64,000 nucleotides of DNA, taken from the NCBI GenBank assembly GCA_030765065.1, contig CM060978.1, positions 54,216,421 through 54,280,420 of the forward strand, in the 5' to 3' direction. The DNA comes from Deroplatys truncata (Eukaryota; Arthropoda; Insecta; Mantodea; Mantidae). The translations under genes and the position numbers were made by a program. Of this stretch, positions 1 through 10,602 are shown piece after piece; the first letter of the stretch is position 1; each line of letters starts with the position of its first letter. The notes beneath the pieces were generated by a model, which was not told where the DNA came from, did no database searches, and saw nothing but the letters and a program-made list of their open reading frames with translations.

Positions 1-339
1 CCCTCAAAAGTTTATTTTTCAACCTACTTTATGTTAAATGACATAAATGTTCACAGATATGGTTTTGTTACACAATTAGTTCTATACTCTATCTCAGAAC
101 AAGAATGATCCTGTTGTAAACAAGGTAAGCAGACTCAACTCGCCGCATGTTTGATGTAGCCACAGTCCGGTGCAAAAAAACCTGTGCCAATGCTTTTGGT
201 TTCCTATAGTGTTTTTTTTTATTTATAATATTGGCAGAATACCCTTATCAGTTGTGTTCCACCCTACACGGATATGCTAATCTCTTATTGGTTTGGACAA
301 AGAGAGCAGTGAAAGGGGTAGAAAACGGAAGCATTTTAC

Positions 340-453
340 CTGAATGGCTGCAAGGTACTCGCCAGAAACTCGCCAAATCTGTCCGTCTCTTATTGGTTTG
401 ATGTCAAAGGTCTGCAACTCAAACCCTAAACAAGAACAGCGGTCGAATTCCGG
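340..453 (-). other. possible unassigned exon, 38 codons
   Basis: Read on the minus strand this stretch is open, follows a pyrimidine-rich tract ending in AG and stops at CAG followed by GTAAAA, a good splice donor. Both edges fall on codon boundaries, giving a 38-codon exon that encodes a peptide containing FELQTFDIKPIRDGQIWRVS. I do not recognise the peptide. It lies downstream of the ABCG exon at 946-801, but that exon ends with two bases of a split codon while this one starts in phase 0, so it cannot directly follow it. A 15-bp direct repeat (TCTCTTATTGGTTTG) near 281 and 385 shows the area has been rearranged. It could be a chance open frame or part of an unknown repeat. Confidence 0.15.
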
Positions 454-800
454 CTCAGGAGCAAGGGAAACCGGGGTGAGCAGATGGATGAATATTTTTA
501 TCTTGTATAGCTTACAAGTCATAAGGTAAGTCATATAAAATTACAACTTAAAATTGTGCATACAAATCGTTAGGGCAATAAACCCTACACTGCAATAAAC
601 GTTACATGCTAATTCAGCGCAATAATCTAAAATAGCTACAGGGCTCTAATTTTATTTTTGTAAACGTTTCATTTCTTACTTTTAAACTTGGTCAATCATG
701 CCGACTATATACTCCCGAAAAAGAAATTCTGTCTACGTCCTGATTCCAGTGTATCTGAAAATGTTAATCCGAAGTTTCAAGCAATGTTTTGCATACTAAC

Positions 801-946
801 GTGGTAGGTTCATCCAGGAACATGACTGGAGGATTGTCAATCAACTCTAACGCTATTGACAGTCTCTTCTTCTGACCTCCTGACAGCATACTGCAGCGTG
901 TGTTGATAGATTTGCTTAGGCCCATTGTGTCCAGTATTTCATCCAC
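801..946 (-). CDS. ABCG-family ABC transporter, exon with signature and Walker B motifs
   Basis: This internal exon encodes part of the nucleotide-binding domain of an ABC half-transporter of the ABCG (white/ABCG1) group, which as dimers move lipids, sterols or pigment precursors across membranes. The peptide runs [20 protein letters not shown], then the ABC signature [15 protein letters not shown], then the Walker B segment [10 protein letters not shown] ending in the catalytic Glu. The exon starts after TTTCAG in phase 0 and ends two bases into a codon before GTTAGT. It joins in phase to the exon at 6852-6651, since the join KAKRLL / [10 protein letters not shown] matches the family order. 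The next exon, expected to begin SGLDS, is not visible in positions 1-800, so the gene continues off the left edge. The frame is intact; the exact ABCG member is uncertain. Confidence 0.88.
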
Positions 947-1044
947 CTGAAACATACAATTAACTTTTTATACTTTGTAAGAAATAAAGATCAAAGCATC
1001 ACATAACCTTCTCTCCCCCTACAAATTCAAATACACATATACCT

Positions 1045-1596
1045 TAAGGCGGGTCTTCACTGCTCACAATCAGCAAAACATGTTGATTCACACGTTGAGC
1101 TCAACATGTCGGCGGTAAACGACTGTCTCCACTGACCAACAAGTTTTGCATAACATGTTGATTCAACATGTCTTAGTTAAATTAAAGTATTTTCCATCGG
1201 CAGTGGAAAACATTTGGATGCTATATTTGGTGTAACAAAAACGTACGGATAAATTGCAGGACACATTCCTCACACGTAGACGAAGAAATTATGTTATATA
1301 AACATGGTTCTGGAAACGCTTTGTTACCATTGACAACTCATTTTCTCCAACTCATTAATAATAGTGAACACACAAGAATAAAACGTACCAGTATACCACA
1401 TGTAACTCTTACTCACAGGAGATGTTTAATATGCCCCCCGTCGTAGTGAATCCCGGATGCGCTGATGTATCCCTGGTAACAAAATTATGGTAACTTTGTC
1501 CGTAGAGCCTGAGTGGAAGAACATGACACCCTACTAAACATTCACAGAAAATCTCGTTCTGGTTACCGTTCTCGTTGGCTGTGAACCAGCCTTTAA
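1045..1596. mobile_element. possible MITE with imperfect terminal inverted repeats
   Basis: The left end reads TTAAGGCGGGTCTTCACTG. The right end, read on the opposite strand, gives TTTAAAGGCTGGTTCACAG. These are similar over about 20 bases with gaps, and TTAA or TTTAA lies at each edge, which would suit a piggyBac-type target. The interior repeats the word CAACATGT and has no long open frame. The match is imperfect and the family is unknown to me. Confidence 0.35.
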
Positions 1597-2442
1597 ACGT
1601 TATCCATTACGTTATTCACGATAAATGACTGCCTTGAAATAGTAAACAGACTTACGTTACACAAATTCGGATACGACATTCAAATGTTATGTCGCAATTT
1701 AAGTAGTGGGCCACAGTTCACAAAAGGACTGTGTAATGGGCTTATTGGAAGAAAAAGAAAATATAAGAATGGTAAACTTTCAAGCATGTTCCGAGAGATG
1801 GCACATTTAAACTCTGAAAACTTTTTTCCAGCTTTATAGAATGAAATTACAATGAAGAGTTCTTGGACGATTTTCAGCAAGATATTGTGTCTTAGTTCAG
1901 TTTTCACTGTCACTTCAATGTTCTTTTCTTTCACCGTTAAGCGACCTCCTCTTCCTTATGTTTTAATCACTGGACTTCAGCTGAGAGCAATGCTGTGCAT
2001 TACGACCACCAACTCGTTAACTGTCGCGAGCACGCTCACCGTTGTATAGTCGCAGGAGCTTCGAGTGTGTTCCAGGGAGGCGGGGTAAGAAACATTCAGA
2101 AATATCTCGTTTTGGGATTTACGTTGGGTGAGAGTGTTCTGTTTATCTCCCCAGTCAAACAGTCGGCCGGCGCTGAAGGACACCGCCTCCACGCGACAAA
2201 CTCTGCTCACACCAGCTGCGTCACAGTATACATTTATATATAAATCAAAAGTGTTAGCATTGCTTTTGTGGGAACAAATGAACAAAAGGAAACACTTTCC
2301 ATCTAAAAGAAGTTTTGAGTTCGGAAAAGTCTTGTTTATTCCTTGAAGTACTTCGGATTTAAATACGTCTGGGATTCAACATTTCTCTTTTCATTATGTT
2401 GTTCAATATACAGAGACGAGTGCGCATATATTTTTGTTTTTT

Positions 2443-3333
2443 ACTTTCTCTACTACGTATAGTAAGTAGAGGAAGTATTGTATTCCACCCAAAAATTCGA
2501 TAGCGAGATTTCACCGGAATACATGTTTTCAGACCCCCTGAATCCAAAAAAAGCATTTTTGGAAACTTGTCCGTGTGTGTGTGTGTGTCTGTGAGTCTGT
2601 GCCCGTGTGTGTGTGTGTGTGTCTGTGTCTGTGTCTGTGTAAATACCAGTATCTTCCAGAGATGCGACACGAAGGTTTTCAAGAAATTCCCCCCCCCCCA
2701 GAGTACCCTTTACATGGAACATTTTTCGAAAATGTTAATTTTCTCAAAAATGGCTCTAACGATTTTAATTAAAATACCATATGTTTAAGATATTTTAATG
2801 ACAAATAAAATGTATATCTCGAATTTTCTGGGAATGTCTACAAAAGTATTCTTCATTGTGAACGACTTTTGCATAACTGGGAAACCATAAGAGAAGACAA
2901 AATTTTACCACACAAAAAATGTAGATCGCGTTAAAATACACAATTTATGCCATATACATTTTTTTTGTTGAGTGAACCATTTTCGAGATATTGCTTGTTA
3001 TTCCCTTAAATTTTTCGATACTTATTTTCTCAAATGGGAATTCGTTATCCATTTTTTTTTTGTCTTGGATATGCAAAGAGTATTAATCTGTGGCAAAGAG
3101 AATGGTGCTGCACCTAGCAACCAGATATTAAGAGATATGTGTATGCTTAAAGGCTACTGTATTTCTATATTGCCCTTGTAAAGATATATTCCTCTTACAT
3201 CTACAAGAAAATTAGCAATAAGATAGAGTCTGCAAATGTTTATCTCGATTAACATGAAGTAGATGGAGAATAAGTGTTTGTAAAAATAGTTTGTACTAGA
3301 GTAGAGAAAGTCATGTGAGTGTAACACATCAGA
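2443..3333 (+). mobile_element. RepA copy 1, full length (candidate non-autonomous Helentron)
   Basis: Full-length plus-oriented copy that serves as a reference for RepA. It starts ACTTTCTCTACTACG after a T run and has the conserved block ATTCCACCCAAAAATTCGAT, then a TG-rich microsatellite near 2572-2640, then a block of long A/T-rich words. It ends AGAGAAAGTCATGTGAGTG followed by TAACACATCAGA and more Ts. The start and the near-end AGTAGAGAAAGT are inverted complements, and ATGTG/CACAT can pair as a 5-bp hairpin after the inverted repeat. It belongs to the sub-type with GTCTTGGATATGCAAAGAG. There is no coding capacity. Confidence 0.8.
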
Positions 3334-3545
3334 TTTGTTTATTAAATTTTGTTTTACATTCACATATCCTTCTCTAGTAGCCGCTATCGTTTATTACTTA
3401 CTCTACTGCGTACCTACTTACAGTATGTAGAAGTATTGTATTCCATTAAAAAATTCGATGTCGGGATTCACCGGAAATACGTGTTTAAGATCCCCTTAAT
3501 CTAAAAACAGCATTTTTATAAAAACATCTGGTCCATCTGGTGCCC

Positions 3546-3986
3546 GCGCGTGTGTGTGCCTACGGCCGCCTGTGAGTGAGCATTTCGACTCGCTTACCTG
3601 GCCGGTAGGGTGTGGCTAAAGACCACTCCCTTCAGAATAAAAGTCCGTAACGAGTTCATGATGTACCACTTCTTCGCAGTTTAAGTAATTACTGCTCCAG
3701 AAGATTCCTTTGGGCCGGTTCTGGTAACTTCTCTTTCTAGAGTGTGCTTGATATGTGGGCCCTATATAAAGAGCTGCTCTTGCCCGGACAGGAGTTCTGT
3801 TAGTTAAGAAGTTACGATGTGAAAATTAGACAGCGGAGTGCAGTTCAGTTGTGAGTTCTGATTCGACGGATCAGTTATGTTGTGTTCCGAGTGCATACCA
3901 AAAATGATTCAAGTATAACGTTTGTGCTACGCCGAGTGCCTAAGTGATAAAGCGTTTAGCAATAACTGGTGTAAATGTTTGTTACA
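3546..3986 (+). mobile_element. candidate solo LTR inside RepA copy 2
   Basis: About 440 bases interrupt RepA and are richer in GC than their surroundings. They contain CCTATATAAAGAGC near 3768, a promoter-like TATA box, and about 200 bases follow it. The right edge is sharp, because RepA resumes right after GTTACA; the left edge falls in a GTGTGT tract and is uncertain. No target duplication could be fixed. Treated as a fossil LTR of unknown family. Confidence 0.4.
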
Positions 3987-4285
3987 ATACCGAACTTGCT
4001 ATTTAAGTTCATTATTTTTCAAAGATACGAAACTAAGATTTCCAAACGAATCCCTCCACTCCTAATTACTCTTTCCTTGTACATTGACAATTTTTCGAAA
4101 ATTTTTATTTTCTGAAAAAATGGCTAATGTTTGAATGATTTTGATTAGAATGTCCTATTTAGGATATTTGCGTGATAAATAAAACTTATATATTGAATTT
4201 TCTGGGACAGCCTGTAAAGTCTTCTTATTCGGGAGGGATTTTGCGCAATTTTATACAACGCTTTAACCATAAGATATAGAAAAAA

Positions 4286-5125
4286 TCTGATGTGTTACAC
4301 TCGCATGACTTTCTCTACTTTTGCACAAAGTATTTTTACAAACGCTTATTCTCCATATGCTTCATGTTAATCGATATGTTAATCTTATTGTTAATTTTCT
4401 TGTAGATGCAAGGGGAATATGGTAGGCTTTAAGCGATAGTCAAATATTTTAAGAGCTGGTTACTATGTAAAGTATTCCATTCTCTTTGCATTACCAGGAC
4501 AAAAAAAATGAATAACAATTTCCATTTTAGAAAAAGTATAAGTATTGGAAAATTTAAGGGAATAACAAACAATATCTCGGAAATGGTTCACTCAACAAAA
4601 ACAAAATGTATATGACAAATTGTGTATTTTAACGCGATCTACATTTTTTGTGTAGTAAAACTTTGTCTATCTCTTATGGTTTACCAGTTATGCAAAAGTC
4701 GTTCACAATGAAGAATACTTTTGGAGACATTCCCAGAAAATTCAATATATACATTTCATTTGTCATGAAAATATCTTAAACATATGATATTTTAATCAAA
4801 ATCATTAGAGCCATTTTTGAGAAAATTAAATTGTTCGAAAAATGTTCCATGTAAAGGGTAATCTGGGGTGGGGGGATTTTCTTGAAAACCTTCGTGTCGC
4901 ATCTCTGGAGGATACTGAACCTAAATACCAAGTTTGGCGTTTATCCGACTGTTCGTTTCTGAGTTATGCTGTTCACAGTCACACAGACACACACGGACAT
5001 GTTTCCAAAAATGCTTTTTTTGGATTCAGGGGGTCTCAAAACATATATTTCCGGTGAAATCTCGGTATCGAATTTTTGGGTGGAATACAATACTTCCCCT
5101 ACTTACTATATGTAGTAGATAAAGT
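4286..5125 (-). mobile_element. RepA copy 3, nested in copy 2
   Basis: Complete minus-oriented copy running from TCTGATGTGTTACACTCGCA to GTAGTAGATAAAGT. It lies in an A run of the older RepA: AAAA precedes it and AAAAA follows it, after which the outer copy resumes with AAAATACACAATATC. The A/T-run target and the absence of any other duplication match the family's usual habit. Confidence 0.75.
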
Positions 5126-5449
5126 AAAAATTACGCACTACTCACTCTTTAAAATACACAATATCTTTTATGTGGCATCAACTATATCAGTATTGGTTTA
5201 AAAAGTTTCAGCCGCTATTCATTTGTTTCTCGCGATGTCGTGGAAAGAGAATGGAATTTCAAGGCCAGCATATAAAGACACGACTATCGATTCTGCTTTC
5301 TGTATCCCCCTTGTACCTCGAAATATGCAATAAAGTAATTTCTGCAATGGCCTATTTTGATTAGTATGACGTTTGCAGAAATAATTTTTACGTATCTGTT
5401 CGCAGGTACAGGGTGATCAGGAAGTTATGTGTACAATTACCACATACTA

Positions 5450-5600
5450 TTCGCAGAAAATTTAAGATGTACATTTTATTAAAAGCGCAAATACATTAAA
5501 CATATAATATTTTAATTAAAGCGGTTAGGGCCATTTTTTGGGGAAAAAAATCGAACATTCAAAAAATGTTGCATAGAAGTTTGGAGAAGGGGAACTTCGA
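5450..5600 (-). mobile_element. RepA fragment, old
   Basis: Minus-oriented remnant recognisable by ATGTACATTTTATTAAAAGC, AACATATAATATTTTAATTA and AAAAAATGTTGCATAGAAG in the family order. Similarity fades by about 5600. The stretch from there to 5735 is unassigned. Confidence 0.5.
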
Positions 5601-5735
5601 GAAGTTTATCAGTTTTTTGTTCTTTAGTTATATGGTCATAGACTCATACATATGGGTGTTTAAGGGACCTATGTGTACTTCCGATGTATCCTCGAGGCTG
5701 AAATTTTGGCAGACATGCTTTGCTTATACAAAAAA

Positions 5736-6630
5736 TCTCATGTGTTACACTCACATGACTTTCTCTACTCTTGTACAATCTAATTTTACAAACGCCTATT
5801 CTCCATATGCTTCATGTTAATCGAGATATCGAGATGTCAATCTTATTGCTAATTTTCTTGTAGATGCAAGGGGAATATGGTAGCTTTTAAGCGATGGTCA
5901 AATATTTTAAAGCTGGTTGCTATGTGTCGAATTCCATTCTCTTTGCAAGTCCAGGACATAAAAAAATGAATAACGAATTTCAGAAAAAGTATAAGTATTG
6001 GAAAATTTAAGGGAATAACAAGCAATATCTCGAAAACGGTTCACTCAACAAAAGAAATGTATATGACATAAGTTGTGTATTTTAAGGCGATCTACATTTT
6101 TTGTGTAGTAAAATTTTGTCTATCTCTTATGGTTTACCAGTTATGCAAAAGTCGTTCACAATGAAGAATACTTTTGGAGACATTCCCAGGAAATTCAAGA
6201 TATACATTTTATTTGTCATAAAAATATCTTAAACATATGATATTTTAATCAAAATCGTTAGAGCCATTTTTGAGAAAATTAAAATTTTCGAAAAATCTTC
6301 CATGTAAAGGGTAGTCTGGGGTGGGGGGATTTTCTTGAAAACCTTCGTATCGCATCTCTGGAAGATACTGAACCTAAATACCAAGTTTGGTGCTTATCCG
6401 ATTGTTCGTTTTTGAGTTATGCTGTTCACACACACACAGACACACACACAGACACACACACACAGACACACACACACACAGACACACAGACACACACACG
6501 GACATGTTTCTAAAAATGCTTTTTTTGGATTCAGGAGGTCTCAAAACGTGTATTTCCGGTGAAATCTCGGTATCGAATTTTTGGGTGGAATGCAGTACTT
6601 CCCCTACTTACTATACGTAGTAGAGAAAGT
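5736..6630 (-). mobile_element. RepA copy, full length, next to ABCG splice donor
   Basis: Minus-oriented full-length copy from TCTCATGTGTTACACTCACA to CGTAGTAGAGAAAGT, flanked by A runs. It has a long CA/CACAGA microsatellite at about 6428-6500. Its outer edge at 6630 lies 20 bases from the last base of the ABCG exon at 6651, so the insertion spared the donor. Confidence 0.8.
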
Positions 6631-6650
6631 AAAAATGAAAAAAGCATTAC

Positions 6651-6852
6651 CAGGAGTCGCTTTGCCTTGTCCGACAGACTGCTCCCCAGTTTGAGGCACG
6701 TGGTCATCATCATAATCTCTCCTACGTTGAACAGTCCTGGCAGATAGTCCTCTTGCATGATGTAACAGGATTCCTTACGGAACTGGCCATTTGCTCTGCT
6801 TGTGGAACGTTTTACTCCGTTACATGTGATACAACCATCCACCCCAGAAGTC
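6651..6852 (-). CDS. ABCG-family ABC transporter, exon with Q-loop region
   Basis: Minus-strand internal exon of the same ABCG gene as 946-801. It follows TTGCAG and ends at CTG before GTAATG. After one base completing a split codon it gives 67 intact codons: TSGVDGCITCNGVKR, then FRKESCYIMQED (the Q-loop region, glutamine before the acidic pair), then a helical segment with EIMMMTTCLKLG and SDKAKRLL. ABCG1/ABCG4 relatives have the same order, with a short loop after the Walker A helix, FRK..CYIMQ.D and then V.E.M....LKL. The Walker A exon should lie upstream (higher coordinates); I scanned to the right and did not find it, so it may be beyond the window. The 5' end of a RepA transposon (5736-6630) lies only 20 bases into the following intron, just past the donor. 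Confidence 0.88.
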
Positions 6853-7488
6853 CTGCAACACAGAAGTAATTACATAATGCCAAACTCTCTACAATTATAC
6901 GGTATGCAAAAGATTAGACTCTACAATACAAAGGGGATTAATAAATTAATGTTGAACCTATGTGTGCAGGAGGGCAACACACCAGAAAGCTGGCGAATAT
7001 CAACAATCAGGATGCTACCCAACGGGGAGGGAAGTCAATTGGACCCCAATCTACAGAGGGATAGCCCTGGAAAAGGGTATATCGAAAATACTCAAGATTG
7101 ATCATCATACGAGTATCTGAGGAAGCTGAAGACAATATCCCGGACGAACAATTTGGGTTCCAAGAGAAAGGAATACTCTATAGGCCATCAGAAACCTAGT
7201 AGAGGAAACAGAAAACACGCTAAGAGTCCCCAGGGGAAACTTTCGTGCAGTCTTCTTAGATTATACGAAGGCTTTCGATACGCTTGACAGTCTCTCACTC
7301 GTCTCAAATTCCGTAGGGGAGGAGGAAACAAACACCCATTGTTCATACATAACATGCTGACAGCTGAAGTAGTTATTGTCTTGGAATTTATTTATTTAAT
7401 CAACTCCATGTATGAACGTCAATTCTGAAGTGGGTTGTTTATTACGTCATATGCTACTACGTATGTAACACCGATTTGAAGATGTATT

Positions 7489-8276
7489 ACTTTCTCTACT
7501 ACGCATAGTAAGTAGGGGAAGTATTGTATTCCACCCAAAAATTCGATACCGAGATTTCACCGGAAATATATGTTTTGAGACCCCTGAAACCAAAAATAGC
7601 ATTTTTGGAAACATGTCCGTGTTTTCAAGAAAATCCCCCCACCCCAGATTACCCTTTACATGGAAAATTTTTCGAAAATTTTAATTTTCTCAAAAAATGG
7701 CTCTAACGATTTTGATTAAAATATCATATATTTAAGATATTTTTATGACAAATAAAATATATATCTTGAATTTTCTGGGAATGTCTCCAATAGTATTCTT
7801 CACTGTGAACGACTTTTGCATAACTGGTAAACCATAAGAGATAGATAAAATTTTACTACACAATAAATGTAGATCGCGTTAAAATACACAATTTATGTCA
7901 TATACATTTTTTTGTTGAGTGAACCATTTTCAAGATATTGCTTGTTATTCCCTTAAATTTTTCAATACTTATTTTCTCAAATGGGAATTCGTTATTCATT
8001 TTTTGTCTTGGATATGCAAATAGTTATAATCTGTGGCAAAGGAAATGGTGCTGCACCTAGCAACCAGCTATTAAGAGATATGTATGTGCTTAAATGCTAC
8101 TGTTTTTCTATATTGCCCTTGTAAATATATTTTCCCCTTACATCTACAAGAAAATTAGCAATAAGATAGAGTTTGCAAATGTTTATCTCGTTTAACATGA
8201 AGTAGATGGAGAATAAGCGTTTGTAAAAATAGTTTGTACAAGAGTAGAGAAAGTCATGTGAGTGTAACACATCAGA
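7489..8276 (+). mobile_element. RepA copy inserted in LINE, lacking the microsatellite block
   Basis: Runs from ACTTTCTCTACTACGCATAG to CACATCAGA. Both ends are complete. The TG tract and the GAACAGCATAACTC block are missing: CATGTCCGTG passes directly to TTTTCAAGAAAATCCCC. It belongs to the GTCTTGGATATGC sub-type. Confidence 0.75.
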
Positions 8277-8293
8277 TTTTTGTTGTTGTTATG

Positions 8294-9082
8294 CTCCAAG
8301 TTTTTTTAAAAAAATATTAACTTAACTTTGTTGTTAAACTGCTTCTATATATATTATTTATGTTTGTTTTTGCCTAGGCTGCGTCAGTATTGTTTTAGAG
8401 TCATGTATCTCTTAGACTAGGCTTAGACAGATTTTAAGTTTAAATTCACTTCTTTTTATTAATCCTTGACACAAATTATATAGCACTACACTGATATTAA
8501 GAGCTGTGAGATTCCTCAATTTAAAACTTGCGCTTTGTTAACGCATATACTTAATTTTCGTTACGCACGATTACGTTATATTTCTTTAGAGAACACATCT
8601 TCCATCCGGTCACTACCAAGATTTGCCAGCAACTGAACATATTTCAACCGTCCAAAACTTTTAACTTTCTGTATTTCAAGTCTCTGATTGGCTAATCCTA
8701 GTCCAATAGAATACCTGCATTTAATTAAAGCTTTTTCTGGCTGTTGATTGGCTATTTTTAAACTGTGAAAAATTTACATTATCTTTGCTCTAATCATGAC
8801 TAGTAACATTTAAAGTCTTAAACTCATTATTGCCTCATTGTTACCTCATTGTTACCAACGTTAAACTTATTATTCTCACAGCTCTTGCATTATTAAATTA
8901 CTTAATGTATTCACATAACATTATTAAACATGTTTACAATAATATAAGCATATGCAATGACTGTTACATACGTTTTTTTTTTACAAATTATTACATACAT
9001 ATTGCTTCAAGGCGGGCTGTTATTGAATTTACATATTATATAATTTAATTGAAATTATTCAAGTGTTAAAAATATTGCCTCA
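8294..9082 (-). mobile_element. RepB LTR-like copy, partial
   Basis: Minus-sense copy of the roughly 0.9 kb RepB repeat, which is probably a long terminal repeat. It shares with the other copies AGAGCTGTGAGATTC, CTGATTGGCTAATCCTA, the GGTTACCTCATTGTTA-type block and the end GTTAAAAATATTGCCTCA. In sense orientation that end reads TGAGGCAATATTTTTAAC. Compared with the copy at 59005-59944 it lacks the outer piece at its sense 3' end. It sits right next to a RepA copy within the split LINE. Confidence 0.55.
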
Positions 9083-10554
9083 CAGCCAACTACATTCAGA
9101 TCGTAGACGACGTCACCACCTCCAAGAAAATAATATAAACCAATGGCGTACTTCAGGGATACCCTTTGAAGCCCCTGTTATTCAACGTGGCACATACGGC
9201 GTAGTACGTACGATCAAGCAAGAGGCAGAGAATGTAAAAATACACATTTATGCTGATGACATGTTAATCAGGTCTCACTCCAAAAAGGAACTTCAGAAGG
9301 CTACCAACCAACCAACCAACTGGACAAGTGGACAAAATAAAACAAACTAAATCTGTCAAGATGATTTTCCGCAATGGGGGCCGAGAAACACGAATGACAA
9401 TGTATACCTAGGAACGAAACCCCCCAAGACCGTCAACTCTTTCAAATACCTGGATCTGACACTACAAACCACAGCCAGGTCATTCAGAATACATATAAAG
9501 TCTAGAGCAACAGCTGCCACAAAAGCCAAATTTGATATCAAGACACTATCCTGACTCTCACTAGAAACCGCCATGGAGCTATTCAACGCAAAAATAATTC
9601 CCATCGCCACATATGCAATAGATATCGTATGGGAAAAACTAAGCGTAGAAGACCCAAGAACATTGGAAGCTTTAAATCCCGCTACCGGTGCTTCCACCAA
9701 TATGTCATAACCTCTTATATTTTCACATATCACGGGGTAGAGCATGGTACCGGAGTTTAAATCATAACAAACTAACACGAGGTCCGACGGGGCGAGCTAA
9801 ACAAAGTTCCTAAAACACCTGAAAATTACTGAAATATTCCTAAATCATTATGGGGAGGGAAGGAAGGAACAATCTACATCAAATAACTACATGATGTGAA
9901 TTTGGATGTACAATATATATTACAAATCGAAACTGATACATTTTACCTTCTGCTTGACAGGTCTGCACTGTTAGCTGGTTACATTAGAAGAGAGAGAGAG
10001 CGTTCTAGACTACCTCAAGATACAACCGGCTTACCCCAACTCCCATTACATCATTACCGGTCCGTACTACCAACCTAAAGAGTCACTATATAATGTTACT
10101 AACTACAAATTACAATATTAACACCTCACATGCCACAGTATTAAAACACACAAACTAGTCTACGTATTTGCCAAAGTCTTTCTTTATGGAAGACCTACGT
10201 ATGAAGTTAGCTCTACCATCCACGATACCTGGAAGAGGTCGCTACAAGAAAAAGGAAGAGATGAGATCTGGCCCAATTTCTATACGATGGAGGTCATGAC
10301 GAACAGAACATGGACAGAAACCAACCAAGAACTTCGACGTCTGGTGAACTCTATTATAGTGTATGGATACCACCACAGAATTATGTAAAACGAAGTGCTA
10401 TCACGACCCTGACAACAGCTGTGTATGCGAACTATGTGACCAGCTTTGTGAACGACATCGTATCATCACGTGCAACAAAGACATAAGAACCTAGTGGAGT
10501 TTTGTAAAATGTGAAATGTTGCACATGCTGTGCGCATTTCTGTTTAATAATAAC

Positions 10555-10600
<46 letters not shown>

Positions 10601-10602
10601 GA

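Larger units (their letters stand above)
3396..5445 (+). mobile_element. RepA copy 2, old, interrupted twice
   Basis: Diverged plus-oriented RepA whose pieces are 3396-3545, 3987-4285 and about 5126-5445. The first gap is a candidate solo LTR and the second is a younger minus-oriented RepA. Matching blocks either side (AATACCGAACTTGCTATT; TTCTGGGACAGCC; AAAATACACAATA) keep the family order. The last part belongs to an older sub-type with TTTCTCGCGATGTCGTGG. Confidence 0.7.
947..6650 (-). other. ABCG gene intron filled with transposons
   Basis: This interval is the intron between the two ABCG exons, with GT-AG ends on the minus strand (GTAATG ... TTTCAG) and matching phase 0. It holds a possible MITE, several RepA copies, some nested, and a candidate solo LTR. 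It contains no other convincing coding sequence. The stretches 947-1044 and 1597-2442 are AT-rich; I see nothing in them. Confidence 0.8.
6858..10602 (+). mobile_element. LINE remnant with reverse transcriptase, split by two insertions, (AAT)n tail
   Basis: Decayed non-LTR retrotransposon in plus orientation. Near 6930-7300 translation gives MLNLCVQEGNTPESWRISTI and later VFLDYTKAFDTLD, the family's A-domain-like segment. After an interruption (RepA 7489-8276 and a RepB piece ending at 9082) the frame resumes with NYIQIVDDVTT, TNGVLQG and the catalytic IYADDML near 9250. Then come FKYL, IIPIATYAIDIVWE and a Cys/His cluster (CELCDQLCERH) near 10420. The element ends in an (AAT)n tract at about 10541-10602, as expected for a LINE tail. 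Many frameshifts and stops make it a pseudogene. Clade not resolved. It is 5' truncated and lies upstream of the ABCG exon, probably in the next intron. Confidence 0.75.

Noticed and set aside
2359-2722. Open frames rich in Thr-His or Cys-Val repeats over the CA/TG tracts of RepA (also at 6387-6620, 12080-12292, 41353-41693, 42662-42957)
   Set aside because: They are translations of a microsatellite and recur in every RepA copy with different frames; no coding evidence.
6640-6860. The ABCG exon as part of the neighbouring LINE
   Set aside because: It reads on the opposite strand, has intact ABCG motifs and GT-AG borders, and joins in phase to a second ABCG exon.
9356-9778. 140-residue open frame on the minus strand
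   Set aside because: It lies antisense to the LINE remnant, whose plus-strand frames carry recognisable reverse transcriptase sequence.
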